NCBI RefSeq assembly: GCF_009707385.1
Contig: NZ_CP046115.1
Span: 558,001-622,000 of the forward strand
DNA: 64,000 nucleotides
Direction of reading: 5' to 3'
From: Klebsiella oxytoca
GTDB lineage: Bacteria > Pseudomonadota > Gammaproteobacteria > Enterobacterales > Enterobacteriaceae
Part shown: one piece after another, positions 8,061 to 16,449 of the stretch
How positions within the stretch are numbered: the stretch's first letter is position 1
Layout: every line of letters starts with the position of its first letter
Program-made: the position numbers and the translations under genes
The notes under the pieces: generated by a model
What the model was told of the DNA's origin: nothing
The model's input: only the letters and a program-made list of their open reading frames with translations
Database searches by the model: none

Positions 8061-9162
8061 GAAATACGATTTAAAACAGGTCATTAACACTTCTGGTCGT
8101 ATGACCATTCTCGGCGTCTCCACGCCGCGACCTGAAGTGGTTGAGGCCGCGATGGCGGGCATGAACCAGTATTTCGAAATGAAAGACCTGGTGAATAAAA
8201 CCGGTGCCTATATCGCGAAGCTACTCGACGTGGAAGGGGCGACCGTCGTCTCCTGCGCTTCAGCGGGCATCGCCCAGTCGGTGGCGGCGGTGCTGGTGAA
8301 AGACAGCGACTGGTTGCTGGAAAATCTGCACGTAACGCCGATTGAAAACAACGAAATCGTCTTGCCAAAGGGTCATAACGTCAACTTTGGCGCGCCGGTC
8401 GGCACCATGGTAGCGCTGGGCGGCGGCAGGCTGGTGGAAGCGGGTTACGCCAACGAATGTTCCGCAGAGCAGCTGGCGGCGGCGATTACGCCGCGCACCG
8501 CGGCCATTCTGTACATTAAATCCCACCACTGCGTGCAGAAAAGCATGCTCAATGTGGCGCAGGCGGCAGCGGTTGCCCGGATCCACAATTTACCGCTGAT
8601 TGTCGATGCGGCGGCGGAAGAAGATCTCCAGGCCTATTATCGCGCGGGGGCGGATCTGGTGATTTACAGCGGCGCGAAGGCGATAGAAGGGCCGACCAGC
8701 GGGCTGGTCATCGGCAAAACCCAATATGTTGAGTGGGTCAAACGCCAGTCGAACGGCATTGGCCGGGCGATGAAGGTTGGCAAAGAGGGGATTCTCGGCC
8801 TGACCTGCGCCATCGAACACTACCTGACGGCGGCGAAAGAGACCGGTGAAGAGATGGTCGCGAAGATGACGCCGTTTATTAACCAACTTAATACTCTTAG
8901 CGGCGTGACCGCACGAGTCGTCTGGGACAGCGCCGGTCGCGATATCGCGCGGGCGGAAATTAAATTTGATGAAGCGGTGACCGGCGTCAACACCGGCGAT
9001 CTGGTGAACGCGCTGAAGCAGGGTGAATATGCCATCTACTTCCGCGGTTATAAAGCCAACGAAGGCATTATTGAAGCCGATGTCCGCAGCGTGAACGCGC
9101 AGCAGCTGGAGATAGTCTCCCGCCGCATCGCTGAGGTTCTGAACAAGGAAAATAACGCATGA
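8044..9162 (+). CDS. dgaE: DgaE family PLP-dependent ammonia-lyase
   Basis: A 372-residue PLP enzyme of the SelA-like fold I group. The likely Schiff-base lysine is in IYSGAKAIEGPTSG (about residue 218), preceded by the VDAAAEED cofactor-binding block. DgaE of Salmonella converts D-glucosaminate-6-phosphate to 2-keto-3-deoxy-6-phosphogluconate plus ammonia. The next gene codes for the matching aldolase, which supports the same type of reaction here. In Salmonella these enzymes go with a mannose-type PTS; here that PTS is replaced by the SFCGS/DUF4310-4312 genes. Its start overlaps the end of the amidohydrolase gene. Confidence 0.85.
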   Translation: MPSIFEKYDLKQVINTSGRMTILGVSTPRPEVVEAAMAGMNQYFEMKDLVNKTGAYIAKLLDVEGATVVSCASAGIAQSVAAVLVKDSDWLLENLHVTPIENNEIVLPKGHNVNFGAPVGTMVALGGGRLVEAGYANECSAEQLAAAITPRTAAILYIKSHHCVQKSMLNVAQAAAVARIHNLPLIVDAAAEEDLQAYYRAGADLVIYSGAKAIEGPTSGLVIGKTQYVEWVKRQSNGIGRAMKVGKEGILGLTCAIEHYLTAAKETGEEMVAKMTPFINQLNTLSGVTARVVWDSAGRDIARAEIKFDEAVTGVNTGDLVNALKQGEYAIYFRGYKANEGIIEADVRSVNAQQLEIVSRRIAEVLNKENNA

Positions 9163-9899
9163 AACTGACCCCTAATTTTTACCGTGACCGCGTCTGCCTG
9201 AACGTACTGGCGGGCAGCAAAGATAACGCCAGCGAAATTTATGAGGCGGCGGAAGGTCATGTACTGGTGGGCGTACTCTCCAAAAATTATCCGGACGTCG
9301 CCAGCGCGGTAGCCGATATGCGTGAATACGCGCAGCGGATTGATAACGCGCTTTCCGTAGGACTGGGGGCGGGCGATCCGAACCAGTCGGCGATGGTCAG
9401 TGAAATTTCGCGTCAGGTTCAGCCGCAGCACGTCAACCAGGTGTTTACCGGCGTAGCGACCAGCCGCGCGCTGCTTGGGCAGAACGAAACCGTGGTCAAC
9501 GGCCTGGTCTCGCCAACCGGTACGCCGGGCATGGTGAAGATCTCCACCGGCCCGCTCAGCAGCAACGCGCCGGACGGTATCGTGCCGCTGGAAACCGCGA
9601 TTGCTCTGCTGAAAGATATGGGCGGCAGCTCGATTAAATACTTCCCGATGGGCGGATTAAAGCATCGCGACGAGTTTATTGCGGTAGCCGAGGCCTGCGC
9701 CCGCCATGATTTCTGGCTGGAGCCAACCGGTGGTATCGATCTGGAAAACTACGGCGAGATCCTGCAGATCGCGCTGGATGCGGGCGTGAGTAAAATTATC
9801 CCGCATATCTACAGTTCCATCATTGATAAAGCCAGCGGTAATACCCGTCCAGAAGACGTGCGCCAGCTGCTTTCGATGACTAAACAGTTAGTTAAGTAG
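9159..9899 (+). CDS. dgaF: KDGP aldolase family protein (DgaF)
   Basis: A 246-residue TIM-barrel aldolase overlapping dgaE by the ATGA at 9159-9162, implying coupled translation. The family cleaves 2-keto-3-deoxy-6-phosphogluconate into pyruvate and glyceraldehyde-3-phosphate. Visible blocks include GMVKISTGPLSSN with a candidate Schiff-base lysine, SSIKYFPMGGLKH for phosphate binding, and the C-terminal GVSKIIPHIYSSIIDK. It completes a short pathway from an amino-sugar acid phosphate to central metabolism. A 142-bp gap with hairpin repeats separates it from the lactonase gene. Confidence 0.85.
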   Translation: MKLTPNFYRDRVCLNVLAGSKDNASEIYEAAEGHVLVGVLSKNYPDVASAVADMREYAQRIDNALSVGLGAGDPNQSAMVSEISRQVQPQHVNQVFTGVATSRALLGQNETVVNGLVSPTGTPGMVKISTGPLSSNAPDGIVPLETAIALLKDMGGSSIKYFPMGGLKHRDEFIAVAEACARHDFWLEPTGGIDLENYGEILQIALDAGVSKIIPHIYSSIIDKASGNTRPEDVRQLLSMTKQLVK

Positions 9900-9920
9900 T
9901 ACCTATTGCCCCTCATACCG

Positions 9921-10016
9921 GCCCTCTCCCCGCAGGGAGAGGGAGAAAACTTGCCCACGCTTTTGCGCTGAGCGGTTCCCTCACCCTTTGGGGAGAGGGT
10001 CAGGGTGAGGGGAGCC
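9921..10016. repeat. CCCTCTCC-type hairpin repeat
   Basis: Two successive inverted repeats: CCCTCTCCCCGCAGGGAGAGG (about 9922-9942), then CCCTCACCCTTTGGGGAGAG and its GGGTGAGGGG continuation. The same kind of element lies at 14256-14296 and 57332-57371. Here it separates dgaF from the lactonase gene and could modulate transcript level. Confidence 0.65.
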
Positions 10017-10041
10017 CCCAACGAACCATCAAGGAGTCACC

Positions 10042-11193
10042 ATGCCCATCGCTCGTCACCTGCTTGTTGCTTCACTTTCTCTGCTTGCCGCCAGCGTTGC
10101 TGCGCAGACCCAGTATGCATGGGTCGGCACGTACAACCCCAATGGGGAAGGCCTGTACCGTTTTACCGTCGATAGCCAGACCGGTGCGCTGCGTGATAAG
10201 GCGCTGGTGGGTAAACTACCTAACCTCGCCCAGCTCACCGTCTCGGCGGATGGCAAATCGCTGTATGCCGCCAGTGAAGTGGAAAAAGGCGTGGTACAGG
10301 CCTGGCGCATCGGCAGTAATGGTGAACTGAGCGAGCTGAATCAGGTCGCTTCCGGCGGCGCCGGGCCGGTTTATCTCTCCCTGACTCCTGATGGCCGCCA
10401 TCTGCTGGTGGCGAATTACGTCAGCGGCAGCATCGCCGTGCTGCCGGTGAAAGAAGATGGTACCCTGGGTGAAGCCGTGGATGTGCATCAGGATCAAGGT
10501 CCTGCGGGCGCAGAACGCCCGGCGGCAGCCGTCGAAGGCAGTTTTGCCATTAGCGATCATAATGGGCCACATGCCCATATGATCGCCGCCGATCCCAGCG
10601 GTAAATTCGTTTTTTCGACCGATTTGGGTCTCGACAGGATCTACCAATACCGTCTGGATAGCGCCACCGGCAAGCTAACGCCGAACGAGCCGCCGTTTAT
10701 TAATGCTTCATCTCCTGGCGCCGGGCCGCGTCATTTTGTCTTTACGCAGCAGGGTGATGGTCTATGGTTGATTAACGAAGAGGCATCGACGCTTACCTTC
10801 TATCATCTTGATAAGCAAAGCGGTCTGCTACGTGAGGGGAAAACCATCTCGGCGCTGCCCAAAGAGTATAAGGGCACCAGTTTTGCCGCAGGCCTGGTCC
10901 TGAGCCGCGACGGTAAGCAGCTGTACGTTGCCAACCGGCTGCATAACAGCATCGCCCACTTTACGGTGATGGCCGACGGCAGCCTGAGCCATCAGGAGGA
11001 TGTCTGGACCCGCGGCGACTACCCGCGCACCCTGACTCTGGATAATCAAGGGCAGTGGCTATACGTCATGAACCAGCGTAGCGACAACATTACCCGCTTT
11101 AGCGTCGCGCCGAAGGATGGCAGGCTGACCTTCTCCCCGGACTATACTCCGGTCGGCAGCCCGTCGCTGATGGTGATAACCGCTCAACCCTGA
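10042..11193 (+). CDS. Exported lactonase family beta-propeller protein
   Basis: A 383-residue protein with a clear N-terminal signal peptide (MPIARHLLVASLSLLAASVAAQ). The rest is a seven-bladed propeller like 6-phosphogluconolactonase YbhE/Pgl (TQYAWVGTYNPNGEGLYRF, ADPSGKFVFSTDLGLDRIYQY, SPGAGPRHFVFT, GDYPRTLTLD). Cytosolic Pgl has no signal peptide, so this copy probably acts in the periplasm, perhaps opening a sugar-acid lactone before uptake. GGAG precedes the start. It lies between dgaF and the regulator in the same orientation and is probably co-transcribed. Carboxy-cis,cis-muconate cyclase relatives are the alternative. Confidence 0.8.
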   Translation: MPIARHLLVASLSLLAASVAAQTQYAWVGTYNPNGEGLYRFTVDSQTGALRDKALVGKLPNLAQLTVSADGKSLYAASEVEKGVVQAWRIGSNGELSELNQVASGGAGPVYLSLTPDGRHLLVANYVSGSIAVLPVKEDGTLGEAVDVHQDQGPAGAERPAAAVEGSFAISDHNGPHAHMIAADPSGKFVFSTDLGLDRIYQYRLDSATGKLTPNEPPFINASSPGAGPRHFVFTQQGDGLWLINEEASTLTFYHLDKQSGLLREGKTISALPKEYKGTSFAAGLVLSRDGKQLYVANRLHNSIAHFTVMADGSLSHQEDVWTRGDYPRTLTLDNQGQWLYVMNQRSDNITRFSVAPKDGRLTFSPDYTPVGSPSLMVITAQP

Positions 11194-11215
11194 GCCGTAA
11201 GAAAAAGGAACTGAC

Positions 11216-13126
11216 ATGCGATTTCCCAATCAACGTTTAGCGCAGCTGTTTACTCTGTTGCAAAACGAAACGCTGCCGCAGGAGGAGCTGGCGCAGCGGC
11301 TGTCGGTTTCTACTCGTACCGTACGCGCGGATATCTCCGCGCTGAACGCGCTATTGCTGCACTACGGCGCGCAGTTTATTCTCACCCGCGGCAGCGGTTA
11401 TCAGCTGGTTATTAACGATCCGTCGCGCTATCAGACGCTGGAAGAGAACGCGCCAAAAGCGCAGCACATCCCGCGTACCGCGGCGGATCGCGTCCACTTT
11501 TTGCTGGTGCGCTTTTTAACATCCGCTTTCTCACTCAAACTGGAAGACCTGGCCGACAGCTGGTTTGTCAGCCGCGCTACCCTGCAGGGTGATATGGTCG
11601 ACGTGCGCGAGCGTTTCCAACGTTATCAGCTTACCCTCGAAACTCGACCGCGCCACGGCATGAAGCTGTTTGGTAGCGAGGTTTCCATTCGCGCCTGTCT
11701 CACCGATCTGCTGTGGGAGCTGAGCCAGCAGGGGCCGCTGAACCCGCTTATCTGTGAAGAGGCGTTTGACGCCAGCGTACCGACGCTGCTGGAAGGCGTG
11801 CTGCAGGAGACATTAACCCGCCACCACGTGCGCCTGACTGACGTGGGCGAGCGTTTTATCTGTTTATATGGTGCGGTAGCCGTGCGTCGCGTGAGCGAAG
11901 GCTATCCGCTGGCGGATTTTAGCGCCGAAGATGTCGCGCAAAATGTGCGCGACGCCGCCCGCGAACTGGTAAATACCATGCAGCAGCTGGCAGGCAAACC
12001 GCTTGCCCCGGCGGAAGAAGAGTGGCTGTGCGTACATCTGGCCGCCCGCCAGGTGCAGGATATCGATCCGGGCACCATCAGCGCCGATGATGACGAAGCG
12101 CTGGTCAACTACATCCTGAGCTATATCAATCAGCAATATAACTACAATCTGCTGGACGACGCCCAGCTGCATGCGGATTTACTGACCCATATTAAGACCA
12201 TGATTACCCGCGTGCGCTACCAGATAATGATCCCTAATCCGCTTCTCGAAAATATCAAACAGCACTATCCCATGGCGTGGGATATGACGCTGGCGGCGGT
12301 ATCCAGCTGGGGGAAATATACGCCTTACGCCATCAGCGAAAATGAAATTGGCTTCCTGGTGCTGCATATCGGCGTTGGGCTGGAACGCCACTACAACATT
12401 GGTTACCAGCGCCAGCCGCAGGTACTGCTGGTATGCGATACCAGTAACGCGATGGTGCGGATGATAGAAGCCATTCTGCAACGTAAGTATCCGCAGCTGG
12501 AAATTGCCGCGACCATCTCGCAGCGCGAGTATGAACAGCGGGGAGAAATAGCCGAAGATTTTGTCATCTCCACCGTGCGCATCAGCGAGAAAGATAAGCC
12601 GGTGGTCACCATTGCGCCGTTTCCTACCGATTATCAGCTCGACCAAATCGGCAAGCTGGTGCTGGTGGACCGCACCCGCCCCTGGATGCTGAATAAGTAT
12701 TTTGATGAGGTTCATTTTCAGGTGATTGATACTCCGATGGACCAGCAGGCGCTGTTTGCCACGCTGTGCCAGCAGCTGCAGCAGGAGGGGTTTGTCGGGG
12801 AGGAGTTTCATGATTCGGTAGTGGAGCGTGAGGCTATCGTCAGTACCATGCTCGGTGACGGTATCGCGCTACCCCACGCCCTTGGTCTGCTGGCGAAAAA
12901 GACCGTGGTTTACACGGTGATTGCCCCGCACGGTATCGCCTGGGGCGATGAGACCGCGCATATCATCTTTCTGCTCGCCATCAGCAAAAGCGAGTATGAA
13001 GAGGCGATGGCAATCTACGATATTTTTGTTACCTTCCTGCGTGAACGCGCAATGGCCCGCCTGGCCGCCACCCGCAGCTTTGATGAATTTAAAATGGTGG
13101 CCATGGAGTGCGTCAGCCGGTTTTGA
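11216..13126 (+). CDS. BglG/MtlR-like transcriptional regulator with two PRDs, EIIB-like and EIIA domains
   Basis: A 636-residue multidomain PTS-controlled regulator. Order: winged helix-turn-helix at about 5-60 (QEELAQRLSVSTRTVRADISAL), a second HTH-like part at about 95-150, PRD1 (about 170-285, with WLCVHLAARQ), PRD2 (about 290-395, with FLVLHIGVGLERH), a EIIB-like part (about 402-490, cysteine in VLLVCDTSNAM), and a fructose-type EIIA at the C-terminus (about 490-636, active-site His in GIALPHALG). This is the MtlR/LicR type, a DNA-binding activator whose PRDs are phosphorylated by HPr and whose EII domains sense transporter state. As last gene of the cluster it probably controls the operon from 4415, perhaps through the palindrome at 4327-4344. 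Confidence 0.88.
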   Translation: MRFPNQRLAQLFTLLQNETLPQEELAQRLSVSTRTVRADISALNALLLHYGAQFILTRGSGYQLVINDPSRYQTLEENAPKAQHIPRTAADRVHFLLVRFLTSAFSLKLEDLADSWFVSRATLQGDMVDVRERFQRYQLTLETRPRHGMKLFGSEVSIRACLTDLLWELSQQGPLNPLICEEAFDASVPTLLEGVLQETLTRHHVRLTDVGERFICLYGAVAVRRVSEGYPLADFSAEDVAQNVRDAARELVNTMQQLAGKPLAPAEEEWLCVHLAARQVQDIDPGTISADDDEALVNYILSYINQQYNYNLLDDAQLHADLLTHIKTMITRVRYQIMIPNPLLENIKQHYPMAWDMTLAAVSSWGKYTPYAISENEIGFLVLHIGVGLERHYNIGYQRQPQVLLVCDTSNAMVRMIEAILQRKYPQLEIAATISQREYEQRGEIAEDFVISTVRISEKDKPVVTIAPFPTDYQLDQIGKLVLVDRTRPWMLNKYFDEVHFQVIDTPMDQQALFATLCQQLQQEGFVGEEFHDSVVEREAIVSTMLGDGIALPHALGLLAKKTVVYTVIAPHGIAWGDETAHIIFLLAISKSEYEEAMAIYDIFVTFLRERAMARLAATRSFDEFKMVAMECVSRF

Positions 13127-13158
13127 GAGGCGTTATGCGGAACTGAATGTAATTCAAA

Positions 13159-13180
13159 TGTAATGCTGGAATGCATTACA
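13159..13180. promoter_or_regulatory. Inverted repeat, remnant relBE-type operator
   Basis: TGTAATGC and GCATTACA are perfect 8-bp arms separated by 6 bp, with another TGTAATT just upstream. The spacing and sequence recall the TTGTAAT half-sites of relBE operators. A GGAGG follows at 13195-13199. Confidence 0.45.
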
Positions 13181-13200
13181 AATTCATTCTTTGTGGAGGC

Positions 13201-13496
13201 ATAACGGCCACACTTACTGTTCGCCTTATGAGCTGGAACCCGATCCTCGAGCGTTAAGGGAATGGCATAAGCTGGGTGATGCGGTAAAAAGCAGTTTAAA
13301 AGTAAGCAGGTGTTAGTGCTGAAAAATCCTCACATCGAATCTTCACGACTTCCCTGACTGTTATAAAATTAAGCTAAAAGCGTCAGAACATCGTCTGGGG
13401 TATCAGGTGCGGGATGAAGCCGTGGTTGTGTGCGTTGTTGCCGTGGGTAAACGTGAAGAATTTGCCATCTACAGGAAAGCTCATAAACGACTGTAG
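13201..13496 (+). pseudogene. Decayed relBE-like toxin-antitoxin locus
   Basis: After a GGAGG the frame reads (ATA)-TATLTVRL, which looks like the first codons of a RelB/DinJ-type antitoxin with its ATG changed to ATA. It runs straight into YELEPDPRALREWHKLGDAVKSSLK, the start of a RelE toxin. A frameshift near 13300 and another near 13350 are needed to continue to DCYKIKLKASEHRLGYQVRDE and VVCVVAVGKREEFAIYRKAHKRL-stop (13494-13496). E. coli RelE matches throughout from memory. Most of the antitoxin gene is deleted and the toxin is broken, so no product is expected. The region 13127-13503 holds nothing else. Confidence 0.8.
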
Positions 13497-13503
13497 CGGA
13501 TAG

Positions 13504-13968
13504 CTATCTCAGGTGGTGCACGACCTGGTTGCTGCTGCCACGCCAGATCAGCGCCGGGTCTTTGAGGTCCTGCACAAATTTGCCATCGACCAGCACGTTG
13601 ATTAACTCCACCACTTCCAATTGCGCGTCGTTGAGTTCGTCCAGCTTGTAGCCGGTCCATACCCAGATATCTTTGCCGGGGCACTCGGCGCGAACGCGCT
13701 GCACCAGCTTAAGGATCTCCGGCACGTTCTGCGGGTGCAGCGGGTCGCCGCCGGAAAGCGAGAGCCCCTGGCGCCTGACGCGCGTATCGTTGAGGTCAGC
13801 AATAATGCGCTCGGCCATTCCGGCGGTGAACGGCATACCGGAGTTCAGTCGCCAGGTGCTTTTGTTATAACAGCCGGGGCACTCATGGACGCAGCCGGAA
13901 ACGAACAGGGTGCAGCGGGTTCCCGGACCATTCACAATATCAACCGGATAGTATTGATGGTAATTCAT
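13504..13968 (-). CDS. nrdG: Anaerobic ribonucleotide reductase activating protein
   Basis: A 154-residue radical-SAM enzyme beginning MNYHQYYPVDIVNGPGTRC. The 4Fe-4S-binding CxxxCxxC motif is present as CVHECPGC (about residues 26-33) and SAM-binding GGDP follows in LSLSGGDPLHP. NrdG uses reduced flavodoxin and S-adenosylmethionine to make the glycyl radical on NrdD. It lies downstream of nrdD in the same direction but is separated by 342 bp of repeats, longer than the usual spacing. Length is typical. Confidence 0.97.
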   Translation of the reverse strand: MNYHQYYPVDIVNGPGTRCTLFVSGCVHECPGCYNKSTWRLNSGMPFTAGMAERIIADLNDTRVRRQGLSLSGGDPLHPQNVPEILKLVQRVRAECPGKDIWVWTGYKLDELNDAQLEVVELINVLVDGKFVQDLKDPALIWRGSSNQVVHHLR

Positions 13969-13983
13969 TGTTTCCTCTTCCCA

Positions 13984-14083
13984 TTTGACGCTGTAGCGGC
14001 GTTGGCTGCGCTCACTCCCCCAGTCACGTACTTAATGTACGCTCCCGGGGATAACCTCGGTTGCCGCCTTGCTATGACGCTAA
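13984..14083. repeat. ERIC-like element between nrdD and nrdG
   Basis: The core contains GCGCTCACTCCCCCAGTCAC and GTACGCTCCCGGGGAT, the ERIC central inverted repeat with small changes, with flanking GTTGGCTGC and TTGCCGCCTTG. The outer ends differ from the ERIC consensus. The rest of the 342-bp gap holds a REP pair and a CCCTCTCC-type hairpin. Confidence 0.7.
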
Positions 14084-14130
14084 TTGCTTTGCGAAAACGG
14101 AGGGGGCTTTGCATTTGTAAAGGGAACGGC

Positions 14131-14223
14131 TCCCGGCGTCGCTGCGCCCGGCCGGGCTACGAAGAGCCGCATACGCGGTTGTAGTTGTAGCCCGGATAAG
14201 GCGCTTCGTGCCGCGATCCGGGA
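14131..14223. repeat. Pair of inverted REP units (BIME)
   Basis: One unit reads TCCCGGCGTCGCTGCGCCCG...CCGGGCTAC (14131-14160) and the opposed unit GTAGCCCGGATAAGGCGC...ATCCGGGA (14187-14223). Confidence 0.8.
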
Positions 14224-14255
14224 GCGGCTCCCGAGTGGCCAAACGGCCACCGGTC

Positions 14256-14296
14256 AGTCCCTTCTCTCCTCAGGGGAGAGGACCAGGGCGAGGGGC
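14256..14296. repeat. CCCTCTCC-type hairpin repeat
   Basis: CCCTTCTCTCCTCAGGGGAGAG followed by GGGCGAGGGG, the same family as at 9921 and 57332, just after the nrdD stop codon. Confidence 0.55.
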
Positions 14297-14310
14297 TAAA
14301 CCGCTCGGGA

Positions 14311-16449
14311 TTAACCGATCTGCCCGTTGCCCAGATGCTTCACGCGGCGCTTAACTTCTTCCTGCTTGCCGGCGTTGAACGGACGAGCGTCCGGGCTGCC
14401 CAGATAGCCGCATACGCGGCGGGTCACCGACACCCGAGAAGCGTCGTGGTTGCCGCATTTCGGGCAGGTGAAGCCCTTGCTGGTGCACTCGAACTCACCG
14501 GTATAGCCGCACTCGTAGCACTCATCGATTGGCGTGTTGGTTCCGTAATACGGTACGTGCTGATAGCTGTAGTCCCACACGTCCTCCAGCGCTCTCAGGT
14601 TGTGCTGAATATTCGGATACTCGCCGTAGCAAATGAACCCCCCATTGGCCAGCGGCGGGTAAGGCGCTTCGAAATCAATTTTGTCGTACGGATTCACCTT
14701 CTTCTCCACGTCGAGGTGGAAGCTGTTGGTGTAATAACCCTTATCGGTTACGCCTTCGATCACGCCGAACTCTGCGGTATCCAGACGACAGAAACGGTCG
14801 CAGAGGTTTTCGCTCGGCGTGCTGTACAGGCTAAAGCCGTAGCCCGTCTCTTCTTTCCACTGGTCTACCGCTTCGCGCAGGCGCTGAACGATGGCGACGC
14901 CTTTCTCACGCAGCGCCTCGCTGTCGTACATGTGCTTGTTGCCGAACAGCGCGTTGATGGTTTCATGGATACCGATATAGCCCAGAGAAATAGACGCGCG
15001 ACCATTTTTGAAAATCTCCGAAACGTCGTCGTCCGCTTTCAGACGCACGCCGCAGGCCCCTTCCATATACAGAATCGGCGCAACGCGAGCCTTCACCCCT
15101 TCCAGACGGGCGATGCGCGTCATCAGCGCTTTACGCGCCAGCTGCAGACGTTCATCGAGAAGTTTCCAGAATTCGGTCTCGTCGCCCCTGGCTTCCAGCG
15201 CGATGCGCGGCAGATTGAGGCTGATAACGCCAAGGTTATTGCGGCCATCGTGGATCTGTTCGCCGTCCTCGTTTTCCCACACGCCGAGGAAGCTGCGGCA
15301 GCCCATCGGGGTTTTGAACGAACCGGTCACTTTCACAACCTGATCGTAGTTGAGGATATCCGGATACATGCGCTTGCTCGCGCACTCCAGCGCCAGCTGT
15401 TTAATATCGTAGTTCGCGTCGCCGAACTTATGATTCAGGCCGTCGCGAATAGCGAAAACCAGCTTCGGGAACACCGCTGTTTTACGGTTTTTACCGAGGC
15501 CCGCGATGCGATTGCGCAGAATAGACTGCTGAATCAGGCGCGATTCCCAGCTGGTGCCAAGGCCAAAACCGAAGGTGACGAACGGCGTCTGGCCGTTAGC
15601 GGTATGCAGAGTGTTGACTTCATATTCCAGCGACTGGAAGGCGTCGTAGCACTCTTTCTCGGTGCGCGAGCGGGCGTAGCCTTCTGCATCCGGGATCTGC
15701 CACTCTTCGGCAATTTTACGATGTTTTTTGAAGCTTTCAGCAACGAACGGCGCCAGCACTTCGTCAATACGGTTGATGGTCGTGCCGCCATAAATATGGC
15801 TGGCGACCTGAGCGATAATCTGCGCCGTTACCGCGGTCGCGGTAGAGATGGATTTCGGCGGCTCAATCTCGGCGTTGCCCATTTTAAAACCGTGAGTCAG
15901 CATGCCTTTTAGATCGATCAGCATACAGTTGAACATCGGGAAGAACGGGGAGTAGTCGAGATCGTGATAGTGGATCACGCCGCGCTCGTGGGCCATCACC
16001 ACGTCATGCGGCAGCAGGTGCTGACGCGCGTAGTGCTTGGCGACGATACCCGCCAGCAGATCGCGCTGGGTGGGGATGACTTTACTGTCTTTATTGGCGT
16101 TTTCGTTGAGTAACGCCGGGTTGGTTTGCTCAACCAGGCCGCGAATCTCCTGGTTCAAACGGCCGCGCTTTTCACGTTGGCTATCGCGGTCATGGCGATA
16201 TTCAATGTAGGCGCGCGCAAGCTGCTTGTACGGGCCTGACATCAGCTGATTCTCAACGGCGGTCTGGATCTCGTTGATATCAACCTGGGCGCGGCCCTGC
16301 ATTTGCTGGCTAACGACTTCTGCGACGGTGGCGCAATAGTCTGCGTCATCGACTCCCGCTGCTTTAGCTGCACGTAGAATTGCTTCATTAATGCGCTCTG
16401 ACTTGAACGGCACTTTACAGCCATCGCGTTTCATCACATGCGGTGTCAT
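14311..16449 (-). CDS. nrdD: Anaerobic ribonucleoside-triphosphate reductase
   Basis: A 712-residue class III reductase reducing NTPs to dNTPs without oxygen, with formate as reductant. An N-terminal ATP-cone starts at MTPHVMKRDGCKVPFKSERI. The zinc motif has CYECGYTG and CPKCGNHD near the C-terminus, and the glycyl-radical loop RRVCGYLGSPDARPF is intact. ATG 16449 was chosen over an in-frame start 36 bp upstream because GGAG precedes it and it matches the E. coli 712-residue protein. It is activated by NrdG, encoded downstream. NrdR boxes and an FNR-like site lie about 170-250 bp upstream. Confidence 0.97.
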   Translation of the reverse strand: MTPHVMKRDGCKVPFKSERINEAILRAAKAAGVDDADYCATVAEVVSQQMQGRAQVDINEIQTAVENQLMSGPYKQLARAYIEYRHDRDSQREKRGRLNQEIRGLVEQTNPALLNENANKDSKVIPTQRDLLAGIVAKHYARQHLLPHDVVMAHERGVIHYHDLDYSPFFPMFNCMLIDLKGMLTHGFKMGNAEIEPPKSISTATAVTAQIIAQVASHIYGGTTINRIDEVLAPFVAESFKKHRKIAEEWQIPDAEGYARSRTEKECYDAFQSLEYEVNTLHTANGQTPFVTFGFGLGTSWESRLIQQSILRNRIAGLGKNRKTAVFPKLVFAIRDGLNHKFGDANYDIKQLALECASKRMYPDILNYDQVVKVTGSFKTPMGCRSFLGVWENEDGEQIHDGRNNLGVISLNLPRIALEARGDETEFWKLLDERLQLARKALMTRIARLEGVKARVAPILYMEGACGVRLKADDDVSEIFKNGRASISLGYIGIHETINALFGNKHMYDSEALREKGVAIVQRLREAVDQWKEETGYGFSLYSTPSENLCDRFCRLDTAEFGVIEGVTDKGYYTNSFHLDVEKKVNPYDKIDFEAPYPPLANGGFICYGEYPNIQHNLRALEDVWDYSYQHVPYYGTNTPIDECYECGYTGEFECTSKGFTCPKCGNHDASRVSVTRRVCGYLGSPDARPFNAGKQEEVKRRVKHLGNGQIG

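Noticed and set aside
13984..14296. Possible insertion sequence between nrdD and nrdG
   Set aside because: No transposase ORF; the contents are explained by ERIC, REP and CCCTCTCC repeats.
14335..15912. 525-codon ORF on the + strand
   Set aside because: Antisense to nrdD; no recognisable domain.
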